A stretch of 64,000 bases of DNA, taken from contig CANJMO010000004.1 of NCBI GenBank assembly GCA_947475845.1, positions 1 through 64,000 on the forward strand, given 5' to 3'. This DNA is from Caulobacteraceae bacterium. Its GTDB lineage: Bacteria; Pseudomonadota; Alphaproteobacteria; Caulobacterales; Caulobacteraceae. Position numbers and translations under genes: made by a program. The first letter of the stretch is position 1. Each line of letters begins with the position of its first letter. The notes under the pieces are model-generated. The model had not been told where the DNA came from. It saw nothing but the letters and a program-made list of their open reading frames with translations, and did not search any database. Below, piece after piece: positions 12,431 through 19,790 of the stretch.

Positions 12431-12448
12431 CAGATTATCGATAATCTG
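12431..12448. promoter_or_regulatory. Perfect 18-bp palindrome, candidate operator of the GntR/FCD regulator
   Basis: CAGATTATCGATAATCTG is identical to its own reverse complement and AT-rich in a GC-rich region. It sits at the head of the seven-gene operon, against the first possible start codon of the regulator. Short perfect palindromes upstream of their own gene are usual operators for GntR/FCD proteins. Binding is inferred. Confidence 0.7.
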
Positions 12449-12597
12449 AATGGTCGTTGCATTTTAGCTGCAAGATATCCAAACGTGCCCACAGTTCTGA
12501 ATTTCGCCCTGGACCAGGCTCGTCACCCACCAGAAGCGTCCCGGGATGCGGCTGCAGGAACAGGTCTGCGTCCGCGACCGCAAGATGTGAGCAGGCC

Positions 12598-13770
12598 CTA
12601 GGGGGTCGCCACGAAACGGACCGCGCCCGGCGACGCGACCTTGGCCACCGGACCGGTGACCGCCAGTTGTCCCGTGCCGGGATTGATCGCCAAGGCGATC
12701 ACCTGATCGGCGCCCGCGCTCGCGGCGAAGAGGTAGCGGTTGGTCGGGTCGATGGTGATGTTGGCCGGCACGCCCGGCACCGGCGTGAAGCCGATCGAGG
12801 TCAACGTCCCGCTCGCCTGGTCGATGCTGTACGCGGCGATCGAGCTATCCTTGGCCCCGCGGTTGGCGACGTAGAGGTGGCGCCCAGTCTTATCGATCTG
12901 GATCTCGGAGTTGGAATTGCGGCCCTGCCAGCCAGGCGGGATGGTGGTCAGCGACTGAATCTCCACCGGCTTGCCGCCCTCGATGCGGAACGCCTTCACC
13001 GCCGACTCCTGCTCGTGATCGACATAGAGGAACTTGCCGCTCGGATGGATCTGTAGCCGGCGCGGCCCCGAGCCCTGCTTGACGGTGATGAACGGCGTAT
13101 CGAATGGCGTCACCGACCGCTTCGCCGCGTCAACGCGGTAGATGTAGATGCGGTCCAGCCCAAGGTCGGCGACGTACAGCCATTTGCCGTCGGGACTGAA
13201 TTCGGCGCCGTGGACCATGGTCCCGACCCGGTGTCCGGCGTGCAGCACGGCCCCATCGTCGGGGTGACGGTCGATGTAGAACGGCTTGCCGACCTTGCCG
13301 TCCGCCTCGATCGGGAACGCCACCAGGGTGCCGACCGCGTTGCACGCCACCGCGATGCGGCCGGACGGATCGAGCACCACTTGATCGACCCCGCCGCGCA
13401 GCTTGGATTCGGCCGGCGGCAGGCCCTTGGAGTCGATCATGTTGAGCAGGCGCAGGGCGCCGGTCTTGCGGTTGATGGCGTAGGCGCTGACGGTGTCATC
13501 GAAGCCTTGGTTGTCCATCCGCTGCCAGTTGATCCCATAGAGCGCCTTACCGTTCGGAGCCGCCCACAGGTGCACCAGATTGTTGGCCTCGGCCTGCAAG
13601 CCGAGTGGGCTCAGGGTTCCCTTGGAAGGATCGAAGCGCCAGGCGTAGACGCCCTTTGCGGCCGTACCTCCGTCGGTCTGGGTGCCCACGTACATAAGAT
13701 AACCCGCCGCCCATCCAGGCAGCGGCGCCGCGATCAGGGTTGCGGCCAGGGCCAGGGCGGCTTTGCGCAT
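12598..13770 (-). CDS. Secreted lactonase-like seven-bladed beta-propeller
   Basis: A 390-residue protein of the lactonase (YbhE-type 6-phosphogluconolactonase) family. A signal peptide ends near residue 21 (LPGWAAG). Repeated blade phrases are seen: YLMYVGTQTDGGTAAKGVYAW near the start, FSPDGKWLYVADLGLDRIYIYR, HPSGKFLYVDHEQESAVKAF and DKTGRHLYVANRGAKDSSIAAY. The secretion signal argues against a role in the cytosolic pentose phosphate pathway; it more likely opens or binds a lactone or sugar-acid ester in the periplasm. The family X copy B gene lies 61 bp upstream on the same strand, so the two may be co-transcribed. Confidence 0.82.
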   Translation of the reverse strand: MRKAALALAATLIAAPLPGWAAGYLMYVGTQTDGGTAAKGVYAWRFDPSKGTLSPLGLQAEANNLVHLWAAPNGKALYGINWQRMDNQGFDDTVSAYAINRKTGALRLLNMIDSKGLPPAESKLRGGVDQVVLDPSGRIAVACNAVGTLVAFPIEADGKVGKPFYIDRHPDDGAVLHAGHRVGTMVHGAEFSPDGKWLYVADLGLDRIYIYRVDAAKRSVTPFDTPFITVKQGSGPRRLQIHPSGKFLYVDHEQESAVKAFRIEGGKPVEIQSLTTIPPGWQGRNSNSEIQIDKTGRHLYVANRGAKDSSIAAYSIDQASGTLTSIGFTPVPGVPANITIDPTNRYLFAASAGADQVIALAINPGTGQLAVTGPVAKVASPGAVRFVATP

Positions 13771-13831
13771 GGATATCTCCCAAGGCGGTCGGAGCCGCGC
13801 CGAGGGCGCGACTCCGCCGGGATGGCGCCAA

Positions 13832-14530
13832 CTATTCCTTGATGCGGATGGCGTCCCGGTTGTTGTCGCAGACGTATTCCATCAGGCGATAGCCCACCTT
13901 GGTGAAGTACACGGTGTAGCTCCACGGCGCGGTGTAGTTGGCCGGGTCGGTGACGGTGATCTTGTCTTCCATCCGCTTGCCGCCGTCGATCAGGCGTAGG
14001 CGCTCCTGAATCTTGGCGTCCGGGGATTGCGGCAGGCCGGCGCGGTCGATCTGAATCTTGTCGTTGAAGCCGATGGTGTCGACCACCAGGGTAGCGCCTT
14101 CCCAGTGCCCCACCGACGAGCCCATGTAGCTGGGATCGGGGTCCTCGACCGGCTTCTGGTCCATGTAGACGATGCGCTGGTTGTGATTGACCTCGTACAG
14201 GAAGCCGACCATCTCCGGGCGCTGGATGACCTGCATCGGGAACGGCGTATACATGATCCGCGGCATGCCGTGCGGCAGGCACGAGGTGGCGGAATCGGGG
14301 ATCTGCTGACCGGCCTTCATCCGGGTTGTCTTCATCTCGTACAGTTTCAAGGCTTCGGGCTTCATCGGCGGAAGCTTGCCGTCGTCCATCTTCAGATATT
14401 CGAGCATGTGCATTTCCCACATGCCGGTCAGGTCCGGGCGGGCCGGCTTGACCTTGGTCGCGGCGTGGGCCGCGCCGGCCATCAGGGCCAATGCCGTGCA
14501 TCCGGCCACGGCCGCTTTGAAACCGCTCAT
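13832..14530 (-). CDS. Secreted protein of unknown function, family X copy B
   Basis: A 232-residue protein with a clear signal peptide (cleavage near GAAHA). It shows the family X skeleton: PDLTGMWE, a central CLPHGMPRIMYTPFPMQVI, QRIVYMDQKPVEDPDP, SSVGHWEGATLVVDTIGF, ERLRLIDGG, TDPANYTAPWSYTVYF and EYVCDNNRD at the end. No known catalytic motif is recognised. It is divergent from the FecI/FecR/receptor cluster that begins 275 bp away and may share its control region. Confidence 0.75.
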   Translation of the reverse strand: MSGFKAAVAGCTALALMAGAAHAATKVKPARPDLTGMWEMHMLEYLKMDDGKLPPMKPEALKLYEMKTTRMKAGQQIPDSATSCLPHGMPRIMYTPFPMQVIQRPEMVGFLYEVNHNQRIVYMDQKPVEDPDPSYMGSSVGHWEGATLVVDTIGFNDKIQIDRAGLPQSPDAKIQERLRLIDGGKRMEDKITVTDPANYTAPWSYTVYFTKVGYRLMEYVCDNNRDAIRIKE

Positions 14531-14804
14531 CTCTTCATCTCCCTTGTCGCGTTGCCGGCTTGTTTTCGCTTTGCCGGCTTTTCGCTGATGTCATCTAGGC
14601 CCGTGATCGGACCGGCTTCAACACCTGCTTGCTGAGACGTCGGGCAATTGCTGCGCGGAAGGCGGCCTAGATACATTTTTGCCATCGCCGATCCCGTCGG
14701 CCGATGGGCGCCACGTCGTCCCGTGGAATATATTTCGACTCGGGGCTGGGGTCGGGGCGCGCGACAGTGTCAAATACAAGTGTGGGCGGGAGGGCGTGCG
14801 CGCC

Positions 14805-15341
14805 GTGTCTGGACTGAGCGGATCAGCATCGAAGGAGGGCGGCGTCGCCGCCAACCCGCGTCTGCGCGACTGGATCGAGCAGTACGGGCCCGCCTTGCGC
14901 CGCCATTTCCAGAAGCGCGGGGCCGGCGCCGATTCCGAAGACCTGGCGCAGGAGGTGTTCATCCGCCTGCAGATGGCCAGCGCCCGCGGGGCCATCGACA
15001 ATGTCGAAGGCTACATCTTCAAGATCGCCAACAACGTGATGAGCAACCGCTTACGCCACGACGCCGTAGCCCGCCGCCATCTGCGCGACGCGGCGACCGA
15101 CGAGGCCGAGGAGACCATCTCGCCCGAGCGCATCCTGCTGTCGCGCGAAAGCTGGGCCCGGCTGGCCGTCGCCATCGAGGTGCTGCCGCCGCGCGCCCGC
15201 GAGGCTTTCTACCTGCACCGCTTCGAGGAAGTCCCTTACGCCACCATCGCCCGCCAGATGGGCATCACCATCAGCGCCGTGGAGAAACTGATCGGCCGCG
15301 CCCTCAAGCAGCTGATGATCGAAGTAAGCGGCGGCGCGTGA
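14805..15341 (+). CDS. fecI: ECF sigma factor, FecI type
   Basis: A 178-residue extracytoplasmic-function sigma factor. Region 2 is seen in DSEDLAQEVFIRLQMA and YIFKIANNVMSNRLRHD; region 4 in LPPRAREAFYLHRFEEVPYATIA followed by the helix-turn-helix around GITISAVEKLIGRALKQL. The GTG at 14805 has GGGAGG upstream and gives the usual FecI length; the longer open frame from 14679 has no family match. Its stop overlaps the start of fecR. In FecIRA-type systems the sigma factor is released when an STN-domain receptor signals through FecR, and such a receptor follows here. Confidence 0.9.
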   Translation: MSGLSGSASKEGGVAANPRLRDWIEQYGPALRRHFQKRGAGADSEDLAQEVFIRLQMASARGAIDNVEGYIFKIANNVMSNRLRHDAVARRHLRDAATDEAEETISPERILLSRESWARLAVAIEVLPPRAREAFYLHRFEEVPYATIARQMGITISAVEKLIGRALKQLMIEVSGGA

Positions 15342-16357
15342 ACGACGGGATCGACCCCTTCCCCGAGAACGACGCCTCGCCGGCCCAGGCCGCCGCCGAC
15401 TGGTTCGCCCGGTCGCGCTCGCCCGGCTTCGGCCGCGACGACCAGAACGCTCTGGCCGCCTGGCTCGACCAATCGCCCGACTACGGCGAGGCCTATCTTC
15501 GGGTCATCGAGCTGTGGCGCGAAACCGAGAGCCTGCACTCGCACCCCAGCGTGCTGAAAGTGCGCGACGTCACCAAGCGCCGCTATCGCGCGACCTCGCG
15601 CCGGCGCTCTGTCCTGATCGCCGCGGCCTGCGCCTGCGCCGCTGTCGCCGCGGGCCTCGGCGCGATGGCTTACCGCGACGCCGCCGCGCCCAAACCGGTC
15701 ACCCAAGTGTTCCAGACCGAGGTCGGCCAGACCGCCCACATCGCCCTGATGGACGGCTCCAAGCTGACGCTCGACACCGACACCACGGTTCACGCGGTGA
15801 TCGGCCCGCACAAGCGCGAACTCCTGCTTGATCGCGGACGGGTCTATTTCAAGGTCGCCAAGGACAAGTCGCGGCCGTTCATCGTCACCGCCGACGGGCG
15901 CTCAGTCACCGCCACCGGCACCGAATTCGAGGTCCGTTCGGAGGCCCGCCACTTCGAGGTGTTGCTGGTGGAAGGGCGCGTGCGCGTCAGCCAGCCGGCG
16001 TCCCGCAACGGCGGTGTCGCCGGCGATCTGATGTCGACCGATCTTGAGCCGGGGACCCGACTGGTCGGGGGCGAGGACGGGCGCTGGATCCTGGCTCGCG
16101 CCGAAGGGCAGGCCGATCTGGCCTGGATGAGAGGCCAACTGGTGTTCAAGAACCGTCCGGTGGGCGAGATCGCCGCCGAGATGAACCGCTATTCGCGCCG
16201 CAAGATCGTGGTCAGCGACGCCCGGATCGCCAATCGATCGGTATTCGGAGCGTTCATGGCCGGCGACGTCGACCAGTTCGTTCGCGCCTTGATCGACTCC
16301 AAGATAGCGCGGATACAATCGCAGACAGATAATTCTGTTGTGCTGACGGCGCCTTAG
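15338..16357 (+). CDS. fecR: FecR-family anti-sigma / signal-transducing membrane protein
   Basis: A 339-residue inner-membrane regulator. The N-terminal cytoplasmic part has the FecR-N pattern (AQAADWFARSRSPGFGRDDQ and LAAWLDQSPDYGEAYLRVIELW), a single transmembrane segment lies near residues 90-110, and the periplasmic FecR domain follows (TEVGQTAHIALMDGSKLTLD, LLLDRGRVYFKVAKDKSRPF, VTATGTEFEVR). The C-terminal part (QLVFKNRPVGEIAAEMNRYS) is the domain expected to contact the receptor STN. Start GTG at 15338 overlaps the sigma stop by GTGA, so the two are coupled. Confidence 0.92.
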   Translation: MNDGIDPFPENDASPAQAAADWFARSRSPGFGRDDQNALAAWLDQSPDYGEAYLRVIELWRETESLHSHPSVLKVRDVTKRRYRATSRRRSVLIAAACACAAVAAGLGAMAYRDAAAPKPVTQVFQTEVGQTAHIALMDGSKLTLDTDTTVHAVIGPHKRELLLDRGRVYFKVAKDKSRPFIVTADGRSVTATGTEFEVRSEARHFEVLLVEGRVRVSQPASRNGGVAGDLMSTDLEPGTRLVGGEDGRWILARAEGQADLAWMRGQLVFKNRPVGEIAAEMNRYSRRKIVVSDARIANRSVFGAFMAGDVDQFVRALIDSKIARIQSQTDNSVVLTAP

Positions 16358-16401
16358 TCTTCTTTTTCGATAGTCCTTGGTCGCTCGACCATGAGGCGGA
16401 G

Positions 16402-16437
16402 GTGGAGGAGGCAACCTCCACGGTCTTGGGGGGGGGG
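16402..16437 (+). promoter_or_regulatory. Leader hairpin plus ten-G tract before the STN receptor gene
   Basis: GTGGAGG (16402-16408), loop AGGCAA, CCTCCAC (16415-16421) makes a 7-bp stem, and a run of ten G (16428-16437) lies one base before the ATG at 16439. The G-run is the only Shine-Dalgarno-like element, so tract length could alter translation. The hairpin contains a GGAGG/CCTCC pair that could hide or mimic a ribosome site. Function is inferred. Confidence 0.5.
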
Positions 16438-16438
16438 C

Positions 16439-19400
16439 ATGTCCGATCGGGCATCGGATGTTTTGCGACTGATATCCGGCGTGGCCATCTGCGCCTTGGC
16501 GGCTCAATTCGCCTGGGTCCCGCCCGCCTACGCTCAGGCCGCGAGGCCCATCAATATCGCGCCCATGCCGCTGGTCGGCGCCCTTTCCGAATTCGCCACT
16601 CAGAGTCACGCCTCGATCCTGGCGGCGGGCGACTTGACCGCTGGCAAGACCTCGCGCGGATGGACCGGAACTGCCGAGCCGGCCAAGGCCCTGGCCCGGC
16701 TGCTGTACGGCACCGGCCTGACCTTTCGCCGTTCGGGCGAAGCCTTCGTCATCGTCGCCATGCCGGCGGCGCCGGCTGCGCCGCCGACGGCGGTGATCGT
16801 GAAGGCGCCCGCGCGGGCGCTGATCCATGCCGAGTCGTTTCCCCTGGGTGAGGTGATCGTCACCGCCACCCGCCAGATCTCCACCGCCAACCGCGCCGCC
16901 TTGTCGCTGACCGCCTTCAACCAGCAGACCCTCGACGAGCAGGGCATCAAGACCTTCAGCGAATTCGCCCGCTTCACCCCATCGGTGGTGTTCACCCGCT
17001 CAGGCACCGAGAGCAATCCAAACATCGCCATCCGCGGCATCAGCTCCACCCTGGGCGCGCCGACCACCGGGGTCTATCTGGACGACACCCCCCTGCAGAA
17101 ACGCGGCACCAACGGCGCGGTCACCGGCAACGGCTCGCCGACACCGCAGATCTTCGACCTCGACCGCATCGAGGTGCTGCGTGGCCCGCAAGGCACCCTG
17201 TTCGGCTCCGGTTCGGAAGGCGGCACCATCCGCTTCGTCACTCCTCAGCCCAGCCTCAGCCGGTGGACAGCCTATCTGCGCAGCGAAGTGTCGGTCACCG
17301 AACAGGGCGCGCCCAGCTACGAAGCCGGCGCGGTGCTCGGCGGGCCGCTGGTGGAGGACAAGCTCGGCTTCCGCGTCTCCCTGTGGAGCCGCAAGATCGG
17401 CGGCTATCTCGACCACGTCAGCCTCTACGACGGATCGACCATCGCCCGGGACACCAATTCAGGCCGCCAAGCCGTGGGGCGGCTGGCGGTCGCGTGGCGG
17501 CCGACCGCCAACCTCAAGATCAGCCCGTCGCTGTACCTGTCGCTGGAGCACGCCGACGACACCGACATCTTCTTCGAGAGCATCCCGAAGTTCGCCACCA
17601 ATGCCGGGACCTTCACCAACAAGGTGCGCATCGGCCCGCCGGCCAGCGGCCTGGCTCCAGACAACAACGGCTTTTTCTACCAGTTCCCGACCGCGACCCT
17701 CCCCTCCTACAGCTTCGGGCCCTATGCGTTCGGGCCCTACAAGAGCGGGGCGGCGGTCTATTACGACAACAACTGCGGGGCCTGCACAGCCTACAAGCCG
17801 TTCGGCCCGTCGCAGATTCTGATCGGCGCGCAGACGGTCGGCGGCGTGCTCTATCCGGCCCGCGTCATCAATGTCCCGGGGCAGCAGCCCGGTGCGAACC
17901 GGGCCGAGGTCACCCAGTCGCCGCGCACCTCGACCCTGTTGGTTCCGAGCCTGGACATAGAATTCAATTTGAACGGCCGCACCCTTAAGTCGATCACCTC
18001 CTACGTCGACGACGACGCGCGCGGCGATGTCGGCGGCCAGTTCGGCGCGCGCACGGCTATCCTGCCGACCTCCACAACCTCGCCGACCACGGTCGGCGGC
18101 CAGTTCCTGACGCCGGGCGGAACCGATGTGCCGGGCGGCTCCGGATCGGCGTTCATCACCATCCCCACCACCCCGTACCAATATTCAGATTTCGCCTACT
18201 ACAACCGGCGCGAGGCCTTCACCCAGGAGTTCCGCGTCAACTCCGACCCGGTCAGCCGCCCGTTCACCTGGGTCGCCGGCGCCTTCTTCTCGGCCGCGCG
18301 GCAGAACCAGCAACTGACCCAGCCCGCCACTGAAGCCCAAACCGCCTACGACCTGCGCGGCATCGACGAAGCCTTCACGCTCAACTCGCTCAACGTGAAC
18401 CCGGCGACAGGGAACAACATCGCGATCGACTTCACCTGCAACACCTCGCCCAACCCCGGCACGATCGCGCCCAACGCTGTTTACAACTGCGTAGAGACCA
18501 CCCGGCCCGGCTACAACGGCAACTCGGTGATCCTGCGCAAGGTGCACATCACCGACCGCGAGTTGGCGGCGTTCGGGGAGGCCAACTACTTCATCACCGA
18601 AAATCTGAAGCTGACCGCCGGGCTCCGCATCGCGGAAATCTCCAACACCTACACCCAGTTCCTGCAGGGTTCGGTCTATGGCAATCCCTTCCCAGACCAG
18701 GGCTTCACCGCCACGCCCGGCCACCCGTTCGCCGTGCCCGGCGACAAGATGTCGACCACCATCTCCGGCTCTCAGACCGAGCATCCGGTCACCCCGCACG
18801 TCGGCGTCTCATGGCAGGCGAGCGCGGACTCGCTGCTCTATGTCAGTGTGGCGGAGGGCTACCGCGCCGGCGGGGTCAACGCCCCCGCCTCGCTCGGCAA
18901 CTGCGCGGCCCAGTTGGCGATGCTTGGCACCCCCCAGACCCCGCTCAGCTACAACTCCGACAAGGTCTGGAGCTATGAGGCCGGTACCAAACTTCGGTTG
19001 GTGGATGGCCACGCCCAGATCAATTCCAGCATATTCTACATCGACTGGCGCGACCCCCAGCTGACCATGGCCCTGACCTGCGGCTCGTCCTATGTGACCA
19101 ACGCCGGCGCCGCGGCCTCCAAGGGCTTCGACGTCCAGAGCCAGCTGCACTGGGGCGGGCTGACCGTGTCCCCTTCGGTCGCCTATACCGACGCGGTCTA
19201 CACCCAGAACGTGCCGGTGCCCGGCACCGCCACCTTCCTGGTCAGGAAGGGCATGGCCCTGCCTGCCCCGCAATGGCAGGCGGCGCTGGCGGCGCGCTAC
19301 GACTTCCGCCTGCTGGACCGCTACCCCGCCTTCGTGCGCGGCGACTATGAATATCAAAGCGACTATGTGCGCACCAATCCGGGGCAGGCCAACTACGATC

Positions 19401-19606
19401 CCGTCACCGCGCGCGGCGCCCAAACCCACATCCTGAACGCCCGCGCCGGCCTGATCCTGGCCGGCTACGATATGAATCTGTTCGTCAACAACCTGACCAA
19501 TTCCCAGGACCGGCTGACGGTGGCGCACACCTTCGCCTCCGCCCTGGTCACCGCCTCGACGTTCCGTCCGCGCGAAGTCGGCCTGCAGCTGATCTATCGC
19601 TATTGA
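16439..19606 (+). CDS. TonB-dependent transducer receptor with N-terminal STN domain
   Basis: A 1055-residue outer-membrane receptor. After a signal peptide ending near AYAQA comes an STN (secretin/TonB N-terminal) signalling domain at about residues 35-105 (INIAPMPLVGALSEFATQSH, LLYGTGLTFRR), then a TonB box-like GEVIVTATRQ, the plug and a 22-strand-type barrel ending in QLIYRY. The STN domain and upstream FecI/FecR make it a FecA-like transducer. The ATG at 16439 is chosen over an in-frame ATG at 16391, whose extra residues are arginine-rich and not signal-like. It is strikingly similar to the next gene, including NGAVTGNGSPTPQIFDLDRI in both. The ligand is unknown. Confidence 0.93.
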   Translation: MSDRASDVLRLISGVAICALAAQFAWVPPAYAQAARPINIAPMPLVGALSEFATQSHASILAAGDLTAGKTSRGWTGTAEPAKALARLLYGTGLTFRRSGEAFVIVAMPAAPAAPPTAVIVKAPARALIHAESFPLGEVIVTATRQISTANRAALSLTAFNQQTLDEQGIKTFSEFARFTPSVVFTRSGTESNPNIAIRGISSTLGAPTTGVYLDDTPLQKRGTNGAVTGNGSPTPQIFDLDRIEVLRGPQGTLFGSGSEGGTIRFVTPQPSLSRWTAYLRSEVSVTEQGAPSYEAGAVLGGPLVEDKLGFRVSLWSRKIGGYLDHVSLYDGSTIARDTNSGRQAVGRLAVAWRPTANLKISPSLYLSLEHADDTDIFFESIPKFATNAGTFTNKVRIGPPASGLAPDNNGFFYQFPTATLPSYSFGPYAFGPYKSGAAVYYDNNCGACTAYKPFGPSQILIGAQTVGGVLYPARVINVPGQQPGANRAEVTQSPRTSTLLVPSLDIEFNLNGRTLKSITSYVDDDARGDVGGQFGARTAILPTSTTSPTTVGGQFLTPGGTDVPGGSGSAFITIPTTPYQYSDFAYYNRREAFTQEFRVNSDPVSRPFTWVAGAFFSAARQNQQLTQPATEAQTAYDLRGIDEAFTLNSLNVNPATGNNIAIDFTCNTSPNPGTIAPNAVYNCVETTRPGYNGNSVILRKVHITDRELAAFGEANYFITENLKLTAGLRIAEISNTYTQFLQGSVYGNPFPDQGFTATPGHPFAVPGDKMSTTISGSQTEHPVTPHVGVSWQASADSLLYVSVAEGYRAGGVNAPASLGNCAAQLAMLGTPQTPLSYNSDKVWSYEAGTKLRLVDGHAQINSSIFYIDWRDPQLTMALTCGSSYVTNAGAAASKGFDVQSQLHWGGLTVSPSVAYTDAVYTQNVPVPGTATFLVRKGMALPAPQWQAALAARYDFRLLDRYPAFVRGDYEYQSDYVRTNPGQANYDPVTARGAQTHILNARAGLILAGYDMNLFVNNLTNSQDRLTVAHTFASALVTASTFRPREVGLQLIYRY

Positions 19607-19751
19607 CGCACGCTGAATCCGGCAAGCCAGATCATTGTATTCTCAAGTTTATTGTGACCTCCGCGCCTCACTTCCGAGAATCTGACGGAAGCGAGAAAAA
19701 TATTGCGGCCGGAGCGTGGGGGGGGCGGCGACTTGGGTGTCTAAGCTGTTA

Positions 19752-19767
19752 GGAGGGTCCACCCTCC
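19752..19767 (+). promoter_or_regulatory. Leader hairpin before the second receptor
   Basis: GGAGGGTCCACCCTCC forms a 6-bp stem with a 4-base loop, 23 bases before the ATG at 19791. An eight-G run lies upstream at 19718-19725. The arrangement mirrors the leader of the preceding receptor: a G-run plus a hairpin with a GGAGG/CCTCC core. It may act on translation; no protein or RNA partner is evident. Confidence 0.4.
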
Positions 19768-19790
19768 AAGAAAAATTGGAGAGGATTCTC

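Noticed and set aside
14648-15337. N-terminal extension of FecR over the sigma factor gene
   Set aside because: The extra residues are the sigma gene in another frame; the GTG at 15338 overlapping the sigma stop gives the normal FecR length.
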